A stretch of 12,603 nt of DNA from Accumulibacter sp. (lineage in GTDB: Bacteria; Pseudomonadota; Gammaproteobacteria; Burkholderiales; Rhodocyclaceae). Positions 5,294 through 12,590 of this stretch are shown here, piece by piece. A model generated the notes under the pieces. The model had not been told where the DNA came from. It ran no database searches and saw only the letters and a list, made by a program, of their open reading frames with translations. The DNA is taken from positions 1-12,603 of the forward strand of contig JAISDL010000041.1 in the NCBI GenBank assembly GCA_031264825.1, read 5' to 3'. The stretch's first letter is position 1; the number at the start of each line of letters is the position of its first letter. Both the position numbers and the translations under genes were made by a program.

Positions 5294-6550
5294 TCATTCC
5301 TCCATCACCTTCCTCGTGAGCGCTTGCCCCTGCTCGGAGACGAACCATTTGAGCATCTTCGGGACGTTCGGGTTCTTCGTGTCCTCGCGGGTGATCGCGT
5401 AGTACGGCGCGGCGAGCGGGTAGCTTCCGTTGCGGATATTCTCCACCGACGGCGCGACGCCGTCGATTTTCAGTAGCTTGATCTGGTCGTTCCTGACCAT
5501 CACGTTCGTGAAGTAGCGGAACGAGAATCCGATCGCGTTTTCGTGGTTCTTGTAGTCCGCGACCTCGCGGATGATCCCATGCATCGAGCTCCTTAGTTTT
5601 TCGATGACCGGCGCTTCGATCAAAGGAGTTTCACCCATGATCCTGAGGAGCGCGCTCTGGCTACCCGAATTTTCGTTTCTCTGAAAAGCCTTGATCGCTC
5701 CGCGACCACCCAAATCGTCCCAGCGCGTGATCTTCCCCGAATAAATCGCCCGGATCTGCTCCAGACTCAGATCATCGACGGGGTTCTTCGCGTTGACGAA
5801 GAAGACGAAGGCTTCCTTTCCGAGCGGCGTGTATTTGAGTTTGACGCCCTTTTCCTCGGCCATCTTCCTTTGCTCGGCGGACAAATCGGCCATGAAGAAG
5901 ATATCGACGCGACCGTCCAAAAGCCCCTTGAAGCCGGTGATCGTGTTCGTGAAATGGACTTGATGAAACTTTTTCTCTTCTTTTTTGCGATCCCGTCCCC
6001 GGTCGTTTTCGTAATACCTGCCGTCATAAAAACCGAAGAGGGTTTCTGTCCTGTCACTGTAACGCATTGCTATGGAATAATCGCGCTCGGGATAGAGCGC
6101 CGTTGCGTACGCCGAGTAAAGCGGATAGAGCGCCAACGCACCGTCGAGGACGGGAATGTCGTTCTTTATTTTGAGCGTCGCTTCTTGAGGCAGGCGCGGC
6201 ACGCTCTCCGAGAAAGGCTGGTACTTTACAAAGTCGATGTCGTTCGCAACGACGGGAATCTGGGCGTCCTTGTACACGAGGTATTCGTGGGTACCGTAAA
6301 TCGACAGAAGTACGACGACGAAACCAGCGCAAGCGACGAGCACCGGTTTTTTCCGCTTTCTGCGCGTCAGTGCAAAATAAGCGACGACGCTTCCTGCGGC
6401 CGCGACCGTGCCCAGCATTTCATCGAGAGTGAAGTTGAAGCCGAAACCATGAATCAATAGAAGGCTGTAAACACCGACGACGAGTATGAGGAAAAGTTCG
6501 AAGACGACCCGGATCGTCTGGAAGATGAATATGAGTAATTTTCTGAGCAT
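5294..6550 (-). CDS. Membrane-anchored PstS-like substrate-binding protein
   Basis: The 418-residue protein has an unusual N-terminus with three predicted membrane segments (about 15-36, 47-62 and 68-86) separated by a basic RRKRKK stretch. A periplasmic-binding-protein-like domain of the PstS type follows. Its recognisable motifs are IYSGKITRWDDL (269-280), NSGSQSALL (294-302), IGFSFRYF (340-347), YPLAAPYYAI (377-386) and a C-terminal FVSEQGQALTRK. A classical PstS has a cleavable signal peptide and about 320-350 residues, so this form is probably tethered to the inner membrane facing the periplasm. Phosphate or another oxyanion as ligand is inferred from the family. No pstCAB or phoU genes are nearby. 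The ATG at 6550 has no strong ribosome-binding site. It lies 33 bp downstream of tyrA on the same strand, with a repeat element between. It looks less GC-rich than its neighbours. Confidence 0.8.
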   Translation of the reverse strand: MLRKLLIFIFQTIRVVFELFLILVVGVYSLLLIHGFGFNFTLDEMLGTVAAAGSVVAYFALTRRKRKKPVLVACAGFVVVLLSIYGTHEYLVYKDAQIPVVANDIDFVKYQPFSESVPRLPQEATLKIKNDIPVLDGALALYPLYSAYATALYPERDYSIAMRYSDRTETLFGFYDGRYYENDRGRDRKKEEKKFHQVHFTNTITGFKGLLDGRVDIFFMADLSAEQRKMAEEKGVKLKYTPLGKEAFVFFVNAKNPVDDLSLEQIRAIYSGKITRWDDLGGRGAIKAFQRNENSGSQSALLRIMGETPLIEAPVIEKLRSSMHGIIREVADYKNHENAIGFSFRYFTNVMVRNDQIKLLKIDGVAPSVENIRNGSYPLAAPYYAITREDTKNPNVPKMLKWFVSEQGQALTRKVMEE

Positions 6551-6563
6551 ATCGAGCGCTGGG

Positions 6564-6686
6564 CAGGTATCAGATGTCAGGAATCAGGGATCAGATCGGT
6601 TAGCGGCGGCTTCGCCGCCGGAGAAAGATCGTTGAAACACCGATTGGTTTTCATCTGATTCCTGATTCCTGATCCCTGATTCCTGA
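6564..6686. repeat. Heptad-repeat hairpin element C, overlapping tyrA 3' end
   Basis: The left arm (about 6564-6594) reads CAGGTAT, CAGATGT, CAGGAAT, CAGGGAT, CAG. The right arm (6652-6686), read on the minus strand, is CAGGAAT, CAGGGAT, CAGGAAT, CAGGAAT, CAGATG. Positions 6577-6594 and 6669-6686 form a perfect 18-bp inverted repeat. A core hairpin CGGCGGC-TTC-GCCGCCG lies at 6604-6620, and about 30 nt of non-repeat sequence separates it from the right arm. Bases 6592-6620 match element A in reverse at 26 of 29 positions. Unlike the other copies, most of it is translated as the TyrA C-terminus, and the tyrA stop lies inside the left arm. Confidence 0.78.
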
Positions 6687-7558
6687 AGGCCGAAGGCCGT
6701 CCGGCGGGCGGCACGCGCGACGCCGAAGAGTGTTTCGAGCGCCGCGCCGTCGCCGCGCTCGATCGCGGAGCGCAGGTCGGAGAGGCGCGCGGTGTAGCGG
6801 TCGAGTTCGTCGGCGATCGCATCGCGGTTCGAGAGGCAGACGTCGCGCCACATCTCGGGATGGCTCGCGGCGATGCGCGTGAAATCGCGGAAACCGCTCG
6901 CCGCGAAGCCGAAGTATTCGTCGCTGTTCTCCCTTTCGGCGAGTTCGGAGACGAGCGCGAACGCGAGGAGGTGCGGCAGATGGCTGACGGCGGCAAAAAC
7001 GCGGTCGTGCCGCTCGGGCGTGAGTTCGCAGATGTCCGCACCGCACCACGCCCACGCCGAACGCACTTTCGCGACGGCGAGCGCGGGATTTTCCGGCAGC
7101 GGCGTCAGGACGAGCCGTTTGCCGTGAAAGAGGTCGGCGCGCGCGGCGGCAACGCCGCTGTTTTCCGCGCCGGCGATCGGGTGCGCCGGGACGAAGCGCG
7201 CGACGTTTTCGCCCAGGTGCTCGCGCGCCGCGGCGACGACGTCGCCCTTCGTGCTACCGCCGTCGGTGATAACGATGTCGTCGTGCAGGTAGGGCGCGAT
7301 GCGCGCGAGAATCGCCGAAACTCCGCCGACGGGCGTCGCCAGGAGCACGAGGTCGGCGTCGGCGACTTCCTGCCCCGCGTTGACGCCGATCCGGTCGATG
7401 ACCCCAAGCTCGACCGCGCGGGTCAGCGCGGCGAGCGTGCGCCCGAATCCGACGATTTCACCGGCCTGCCCCGCCGCTTTCAGCGCGAGCGCGAAAGACC
7501 CGCCGATCAGCCCGACGCCGAAGACGACGACGCGGCCGAATTCGGGCGAATCGATCAC
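6584..7558 (-). CDS. tyrA: Prephenate dehydrogenase
   Basis: TyrA oxidatively decarboxylates prephenate to 4-hydroxyphenylpyruvate in tyrosine synthesis, using NAD(P). A Rossmann nucleotide-binding motif, GVGLIGG, lies at residues 14-20. ATPVG (74-78), GSTKG (101-105), HPIAGAE (126-132, with the catalytic-site histidine H126) and SHLPH (192-196) follow, all diagnostic for the family. The GTG start at 7558 overlaps the hisC stop (GTGA), indicating translational coupling; earlier in-frame starts lie inside hisC in another frame and are rejected. The family-like sequence ends near residue 290. The remaining about 34 residues, from L291, are encoded by the heptad-repeat element, and the stop codon lies inside that repeat. 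The tail is polar and has no recognisable family content. aroA, the usual next gene in betaproteobacteria, is absent; a PstS-like gene follows. Confidence 0.95.
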   Translation of the reverse strand: MIDSPEFGRVVVFGVGLIGGSFALALKAAGQAGEIVGFGRTLAALTRAVELGVIDRIGVNAGQEVADADLVLLATPVGGVSAILARIAPYLHDDIVITDGGSTKGDVVAAAREHLGENVARFVPAHPIAGAENSGVAAARADLFHGKRLVLTPLPENPALAVAKVRSAWAWCGADICELTPERHDRVFAAVSHLPHLLAFALVSELAERENSDEYFGFAASGFRDFTRIAASHPEMWRDVCLSNRDAIADELDRYTARLSDLRSAIERGDGAALETLFGVARAARRTAFGLQESGIRNQESDENQSVFQRSFSGGEAAANRSDP

Positions 7559-8646
7559 CCAAGCGCCTTTTCGAGCGCGTCGATGAAGCGCTTGTTTTCG
7601 TACTCGCTGCCGATCGTCACGCGCAGCCACTCGGGCATGTCGTAACCGGCGACCGGACGGACGATCACGCCCTGTTTGAGGAGTTTTTCGTTGACGGTCT
7701 TCGCGTCGCCGACTTTCAGCGCGACGAAATTTCCGTAAGACGGGATGCACGCAAGGCCGAGTTTCTTCAGCGCTCTTTCGATCTGCTCTTTCCCCGCGAG
7801 GTTGAGCGTGTGGCTTTTCTCGATGAAAGCCGCGTCGTCGAGCGCCGCGATCGCGCCCGCGAGCGCGAGGTTGTTGCAGTTGAACGGTTGGCGAACGCGG
7901 TTCATCAAGTCGGCGATTTCGGGCGAAGCCATTCCGTAACCGACGCGCAGACCCGCCATCCCGTAAATCTTCGAGAACGTGCGCGAGACGATGAGGTTCG
8001 GAAAGTTGCCGAGCCATCCGAGCGAATCGAAGCGCTCAGACGACGGGATGTAGTCGTTGTACGCCTCGTCGAGGACGACGGCAACGTCGGCGGGGACACG
8101 CGCGAGGAAGTCCCCGATCTCCTCGCGCGTCAGGAAGGTTCCGGTCGGGTTGTTCGGATTCGCGATCCAGACGACGCGCGTATCCGGGCGGATCGCGGCG
8201 AGCATCGCTTCGAGGTCGTGCCCGTAGTCCTTCGCGGGGACGACGATCGGTTCCGCGCCGGCGGTGATCGTCGCCAGCGGATAGACGGCAAAAGCGTGGC
8301 GCGAAAAGACCGCCGAGCGCCCGTGCGCGAGGAAGACGCGCGCGGCGATGTCGAGAATGTCGTTCGAGCCGTTGCCGAGGACGATGTGATCGGCGCCAAG
8401 CCCCGTGCGCGACGCGAGCGCGGCCTTGAGTTCGAAGTCGTCGGGGTAGCGTTCGAGTCCTCCCAGAGCCGCCTCGATCGCGGCGCGCGCCTTCGGACTC
8501 ATGCCGAAGGGGTTTTCATTCGACGCGAGCTTGACGATGTTTTCGACGGGGATGCCCATTTCGCGCGCGAGCATCGTAATCGGCTTTCCCGGCTGATACG
8601 GCGAGATCGCGCGGACGTTGGAGAGGGACTGGTCGTAGATTGCCAT
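7555..8646 (-). CDS. hisC: Histidinol-phosphate/aromatic aminotransferase
   Basis: This is a fold-type I PLP-dependent aminotransferase of the HisC family. It transaminates imidazole-acetol phosphate in histidine synthesis; in this genomic context it probably also, or mainly, serves phenylalanine and tyrosine formation from phenylpyruvate and 4-hydroxyphenylpyruvate. The 363 residues show the family pattern: SNENPFG (42-48), GNGSNDIL (91-98), NPNNPTGT (163-170), DEAY (193-196), the PLP lysine K226 in SRTFSKIYG, and R233 in GLRVGYG. The ATG at 8646 has a GAGGA ribosome-binding site about 7 nt upstream; longer readings upstream run into pheA. It is 23 nt from the pheA stop and overlaps tyrA. 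Which pathway dominates cannot be read from sequence; a second hisC copy in the histidine operon would favour the aromatic role. Confidence 0.94.
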   Translation of the reverse strand: MAIYDQSLSNVRAISPYQPGKPITMLAREMGIPVENIVKLASNENPFGMSPKARAAIEAALGGLERYPDDFELKAALASRTGLGADHIVLGNGSNDILDIAARVFLAHGRSAVFSRHAFAVYPLATITAGAEPIVVPAKDYGHDLEAMLAAIRPDTRVVWIANPNNPTGTFLTREEIGDFLARVPADVAVVLDEAYNDYIPSSERFDSLGWLGNFPNLIVSRTFSKIYGMAGLRVGYGMASPEIADLMNRVRQPFNCNNLALAGAIAALDDAAFIEKSHTLNLAGKEQIERALKKLGLACIPSYGNFVALKVGDAKTVNEKLLKQGVIVRPVAGYDMPEWLRVTIGSEYENKRFIDALEKALG

Positions 8647-8669
8647 GAGAATATCCTCGAAAAAATGAA

Positions 8670-9782
8670 CTACAAAGCGGCGACCGGATAGGAGCCGAGA
8701 ATCTTGAGATACGCCGCGCGGCGCTCGAGTTCGGCGAGCGCACCCCGGACGTGCGCGTCGTCGCGGTGGCCTTCGACGTCGACGAAGAAGACGTATTCCC
8801 AAAGCGTATGACGCGCCGGACGCGACTCGAGCCGCGTCATCGACGCGCCGGACTCCGAGATCGGCGCGAGCAGGTAAGCGAGCGAGCCGGTGCGGTTGGG
8901 CGCCGACATGATCAGCGAGGTCTTGTCGCGCCCCGACGGGCCGACGTTTTGCTCCCTGCCGACGACGACGAAGCGCGTCGTGTTGTTCGGCTCGTCCTCG
9001 ATGCAGTCCGCCAGCTTCGACAGATTATAGCGCTCGGCGGCGGCGTCGCCGGCGATCGCCGCGGAACCCGCCTCCGCGGCGGCGGCCTGCGCGGCCTGCG
9101 CGTTGCTCCCCATCGGGATTTTCTGCGCGTCGGGGAGCGTGCGCGAGAGCCACGCGTGGCACTGTGCGAGCGACTGCGCGTGCGAATAGACCTTCTTGAT
9201 TCCAGAGAGCGACGCCTCGTTCGAGAGGAGGTGCTGATGAATCCGCAGGACGACCTCGCCGCAAATCTTGAGCGTCGTCGACATCAAAAGGTCCATCGTC
9301 CGACCGATCGCGCCCTCGGTCGAATTTTCGATCGGGACGACGCCGTAGTCGGCGTGTTCGGCCTCGACTTCCTGGAAAATCGCGTCGGTCGAAAGCTGCG
9401 GCAAAAGACGCGCCGCGCGCCCGAAATGCTGCGTCGCCGCGCGCTCCGAGAACGTACCGAGCGGGCCGAGGAAAGCGATGTTCGGCACGCTTTCGAGCGA
9501 ACGGCACGCCGACATGATCTCGCGGAAAAATCCGACGACGTGCTCGTTCGAAAGCGGCCCCGGGTTGTCCTCGCGGATGCGGCGCAAGACCTGCGCTTCG
9601 CGCTCGGGGCGATAAACGACGCCGCCCTCCCCAAACGCCGTCTTCATCCGGCCGATCTCCTGCGCGCAGCGCGCGCGGCGGCTCAGGAGGTCGAGAATCC
9701 GCCGGTCGATCTCGTCGATTTCGGTCCGCGCGTCGGCGAGTTTTTCCTGGAAGTCCCGATCTTCCCCGCATTCCTTGCTCAT
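8670..9782 (-). CDS. pheA: Bifunctional chorismate mutase/prephenate dehydratase (P-protein)
   Basis: The fused enzyme converts chorismate to prephenate and then to phenylpyruvate in phenylalanine synthesis. Within 370 residues, an AroQ chorismate mutase lies at about 12-98 (IDEIDRRILDLLSRRARCAQEIG, with K47 and R59/E63 further on; the long motif starts at I22). The prephenate dehydratase domain follows at about 101-275, with FLGPLGTFSE (104-113), PIENSTEG (150-157) and the catalytic TRF (269-271). A regulatory ACT domain occupies about 287-365. In the ACT domain the phenylalanine-binding ESRP (319-322) is intact, while the usual GALx motif reads GSLA (299-302). The ATG at 9782 has a GGGAGA ribosome-binding site. 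It is 90 bp from gyrA and 23 nt from hisC. serC, which often lies between gyrA and pheA in betaproteobacteria, is absent. Confidence 0.96.
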   Translation of the reverse strand: MSKECGEDRDFQEKLADARTEIDEIDRRILDLLSRRARCAQEIGRMKTAFGEGGVVYRPEREAQVLRRIREDNPGPLSNEHVVGFFREIMSACRSLESVPNIAFLGPLGTFSERAATQHFGRAARLLPQLSTDAIFQEVEAEHADYGVVPIENSTEGAIGRTMDLLMSTTLKICGEVVLRIHQHLLSNEASLSGIKKVYSHAQSLAQCHAWLSRTLPDAQKIPMGSNAQAAQAAAAEAGSAAIAGDAAAERYNLSKLADCIEDEPNNTTRFVVVGREQNVGPSGRDKTSLIMSAPNRTGSLAYLLAPISESGASMTRLESRPARHTLWEYVFFVDVEGHRDDAHVRGALAELERRAAYLKILGSYPVAAL

Positions 9783-9868
9783 GAGATTTTCTCCCGCCGC
9801 GCGCCGCGCTCATCAATGAATGCGCGCGCCTCGAATACGCCCGTTTTCATCACGATACCGAAATCCAT
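9779..9868 (-). other. Possible 29-codon ORF filling the gyrA-pheA gap
   Basis: An ATG at 9868, five bases after the gyrA stop, opens a 29-codon frame whose TGA overlaps the pheA ATG (ATGA). It contains three phenylalanines (residues 3, 12 and 17), not clustered, so it is not a classical Phe-rich attenuation peptide. There is no good ribosome-binding site in front of its ATG. It resembles no family I know. It may be chance or a coupling peptide for pheA. Confidence 0.18.
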
Positions 9869-9872
9869 GCCG

Positions 9873-12476
9873 CTAGCCGACGCTTCCACCGCCCTCGGCG
9901 TTCCCCGCGCTCCCATCGCCTCCGGCGCCGAGGTCGTCGTCTTCGGTCTCGGCGACCTTCTCAAGCCCCGCGAGTTTTTCGCCTTCGGAGAGCGCGATCA
10001 GCGTGACGCCCTGCGTCGCGCGCCCCAACTCGCGGATTTCGCGCACGCGCGTGCGGATCAGCACCCCGCCCGTCGTGATCAGCATGATCTCGTCCTCGTC
10101 CTTGACGAGGTGCGCCGCGACGACCTTGCCGTTGCGCTCGCTCGCAGCGATCGCGATGACGCCCTGCGTTCCGCGCCTGCTGTGGCGGAAATCCGCAAGG
10201 ACGGTCCGCTTGCCGTAGCCGTTTTCGGTCGCGACGAGGACCGTCTCCTGGTGGTTCTCCGCGACGAGCAAGGAAAGCACCTGCTGCCCCTCGCCGAGCC
10301 GCATCCCGACGACGCCGCGCGTCTTTCGCCCCATCGGACGCACGTCTTCCTCGTCGAACCAGACGGCCTTGCCCGCGTCGGAAACGAGGACGACGTCCTG
10401 CGAGCCGTTCGTGATGCGCGCGCCGATCAAAAAGTCACCGTCGTCGAGCGCGACGGCGATGATCCCCGCCTTGCGCGGGTTGGAAAACTCGGAAAGCAGC
10501 GTCTTCTTGACCATGCCCTGCGACGTGCACATGAAGATGTAAAGGTCTTCGGTGAATTCCCGAACCGGGAGAACGGTGTTGATCTTCTCGCCCTCTTCGA
10601 GCGGGAACAAATTGACGATCGGACGCCCGCGCCCCGTGCGCGCGCCCTGCGGTGCCTCGTAGACCTTCAGCCAGTAGAGACGGCCCCGGTTCGAAAAGCA
10701 CAGGATGTAGTCGTGCGTGTTGGCGATGAAGAGCTGGTCGATGAAATCGTCGTCCTTCATCGAAGTCGCCTGCTTGCCGCGTCCGCCCCGGCGCTGGGCG
10801 CGGTAGTCGCTGAGCGGCTGCGCCTTGATGTAGCCCGTATGCGAAAGCGTTACGACCATATCCTGCGGCGTGATGAAATCCTCGATGCCGAGGTCCTGCG
10901 CGTCGACGACGATCTCGGAACGGCGCGCGTCGCCGTAACGCGCGCGGATGTCGGACAGCTCGTCGGCGATGATCGCGCTGATGCGCTCGGGACGCGCCAG
11001 AATGTCCGCAAGATCGGCGATCCGATCCAGAAGTTCCGAAAAATCGGCGATGATCTTGTCGCGCTCCATCCCCGTCAGACGTTGCAGACGGAGGTCGAGA
11101 ATCGCCTGCGCCTGCGTCTCGGACAACAGATAACCGTTCTTTGAAAGGCCGTATTCGATCTCCAGACCTTCGGGGCGCGTCATGTCGAGCGACGCGCGCC
11201 GCAGCATTTCGCCGACCGTCGCGGATTGCCAGAGCCGCCCCATCAGGGCGCGCCGCGCGTCGGCGGGCGTCGGCGAAGCCTTGATCAGCGCGATGATCTC
11301 GTCGACGTTGTCGAGCGCGACCGCGAGACCCTCCTGGATATGCGCCCGTTCGCGCGCCTTCCTCAGCTCGAAGGTGACGCGCCGCGTGACGACCTCGCGC
11401 CGGTGCGAAAGAAAGCATTCGAGGATTTGCTTCAGGTTCAGAAGCCGCGGCTGCCCGTCGACGAGCGCGACCATGTTCATCCCGAAACTGTCCTGGAGCT
11501 GCGTTTGCTTGTACAGACAGTTCAGCACGACGTCGGGCACCTCGGCGCGCTTGAGTTCGATGACGATGCGCATCCCGGACTTGTCCGACTCGTCGCGCAG
11601 GTCGGAAATCCCGTCGATCTTCTTGTCGTTGACGAGTTCGCCGATCTTTTCGAGCAAGGTTCGCTTGTTCACCTGGTACGGCAATTCGTCGACGATGATC
11701 GCCTGACGACCGTTGCTGCCCTTGATCTCTTCAAAATGCGCCCGCGCGCGCATCACGACGCGGCCCCGCCCGGTCCGATACGCCTCGCGCGCGCCCGCGA
11801 CGCCGTAAATGATCCCCGAAGTCGGAAAATCGGGCGCCGGAACGAAGTCGATCAGGTCGTCGACGGACACTTCCGGGTCCCGCAGAAGCGCGAGGCACGC
11901 GTCGATGACCTCGCCCAGATTGTGCGGCGGGATGTTCGTCGCCATCCCGACGGCGATCCCGGTCGAACCGTTGATCAGAAGGTTCGGAAGCCGCGTCGGC
12001 AGGATCAGCGGCTCGTGCTCGGCGCCGTCGTAATTCGGAACGAAATCGACGGTTTCCTTGTCGATATCGGCGAGCATCTCGTGACCGATCCGCGCCATGC
12101 GGACTTCGGTATAACGCATCGCCGCCGCGCTGTCACCGTCGACCGACCCGAAATTACCCTGCCCGTCGACGAGCATGTAGCGCAAGGAAAAATCCTGCGC
12201 CATGCGGACGATCGTGTCATAAACCGCGACGTCGCCGTGCGGGTGGTACTTGCCGATCACGTCGCCGACGACGCGCGCCGATTTCTTGTAAGCCTTGTTC
12301 CAGTCGTTCCCAAGCTCGTGCATCGCGTAAAGCACACGGCGGTGCACGGGTTTCAGGCCGTCGCGCGCGTCCGGGAGCGCCCGACCGACGATCACGCTCA
12401 TCGCGTAATCGAGGTAGGAACGGCGCATCTCGTCTTCGAGGCTGACGGGCAGGATTTCGTTAGCGAAAATTTCCAC
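9873..12476 (-). CDS. gyrA: DNA gyrase subunit A
   Basis: GyrA forms the A2B2 gyrase that introduces negative supercoils; it holds the DNA-cleaving tyrosine. The 867-residue length is normal. The breakage-reunion domain (about 8-500) carries Y122 in AAAMRYTE. The C-terminal pinwheel (about 520-835) has the GyrA box QRRGGRG at 561-567, which DNA wrapping needs, followed by an acidic/glycine tail. The start codon is GTG at 12476 with a weak GGAA about 6 nt upstream; the N-terminus EIFANEILPVSLEDEMRRSY aligns with betaproteobacterial GyrA. In the quinolone-resistance region, position 83 (E. coli numbering, same here) is valine in HPHGDVAVYDT instead of serine, while D87 is retained. pheA follows after 90 bp, probably partly co-transcribed. 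Confidence 0.99.
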   Translation of the reverse strand: MEIFANEILPVSLEDEMRRSYLDYAMSVIVGRALPDARDGLKPVHRRVLYAMHELGNDWNKAYKKSARVVGDVIGKYHPHGDVAVYDTIVRMAQDFSLRYMLVDGQGNFGSVDGDSAAAMRYTEVRMARIGHEMLADIDKETVDFVPNYDGAEHEPLILPTRLPNLLINGSTGIAVGMATNIPPHNLGEVIDACLALLRDPEVSVDDLIDFVPAPDFPTSGIIYGVAGAREAYRTGRGRVVMRARAHFEEIKGSNGRQAIIVDELPYQVNKRTLLEKIGELVNDKKIDGISDLRDESDKSGMRIVIELKRAEVPDVVLNCLYKQTQLQDSFGMNMVALVDGQPRLLNLKQILECFLSHRREVVTRRVTFELRKARERAHIQEGLAVALDNVDEIIALIKASPTPADARRALMGRLWQSATVGEMLRRASLDMTRPEGLEIEYGLSKNGYLLSETQAQAILDLRLQRLTGMERDKIIADFSELLDRIADLADILARPERISAIIADELSDIRARYGDARRSEIVVDAQDLGIEDFITPQDMVVTLSHTGYIKAQPLSDYRAQRRGGRGKQATSMKDDDFIDQLFIANTHDYILCFSNRGRLYWLKVYEAPQGARTGRGRPIVNLFPLEEGEKINTVLPVREFTEDLYIFMCTSQGMVKKTLLSEFSNPRKAGIIAVALDDGDFLIGARITNGSQDVVLVSDAGKAVWFDEEDVRPMGRKTRGVVGMRLGEGQQVLSLLVAENHQETVLVATENGYGKRTVLADFRHSRRGTQGVIAIAASERNGKVVAAHLVKDEDEIMLITTGGVLIRTRVREIRELGRATQGVTLIALSEGEKLAGLEKVAETEDDDLGAGGDGSAGNAEGGGSVG

Positions 12477-12590
12477 AGCGTATTCCAGTCATGATTCGTC
12501 GGGCGCCGCAAGTCGCGTGTCTTCGCGGCGGCGAACACTCTTCCCTCGCCGCCCCATTCCGCGCACCCCAAACAGTGGATTTTACCACAT
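12477..12590 (-). promoter_or_regulatory. gyrA upstream region with putative -10 and hairpin
   Basis: Read on the minus strand, TAAAAT (12579-12584) is a good -10 candidate that would give a leader of roughly 95 nt. The matching -35 would fall at or beyond the window edge and cannot be judged. The leader contains a stem-loop, CGCCGCAAG paired with CTT-C-GCGGCG (12504-12530, one bulged base, 8-nt loop), ending about 28 nt before the GTG. A regulatory role is inference. Confidence 0.35.

Noticed and set aside
5197..6686. CRISPR array as an explanation of the repeated CAGGAATCAGG units
   Set aside because: Units are 7 nt with no spacers, arranged as inverted arms around a hairpin, and no cas genes are present.
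7559..8017. Upstream in-frame extension of TyrA
   Set aside because: It lies wholly inside hisC in another frame and is not TyrA-like; the GTG at 7558 overlapping the hisC stop precedes the Rossmann motif at the right distance.
9025..9816. A 263-codon minus-strand frame overlapping pheA
   Set aside because: Out-of-frame shadow of pheA, with arginine-rich composition and no family similarity.
8751..11144. A 797-codon open frame on the plus strand opposite pheA and gyrA
   Set aside because: It is antisense to two certain genes, crosses their boundary, is dominated by R, D and E as expected for the mirror frame of GC-rich codons, and has no domain I recognise.
11226..12494. A 422-codon open frame on the plus strand opposite gyrA
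   Set aside because: Mirror frame of gyrA with the same R/D/V-rich composition and no ribosome-binding site or motif.
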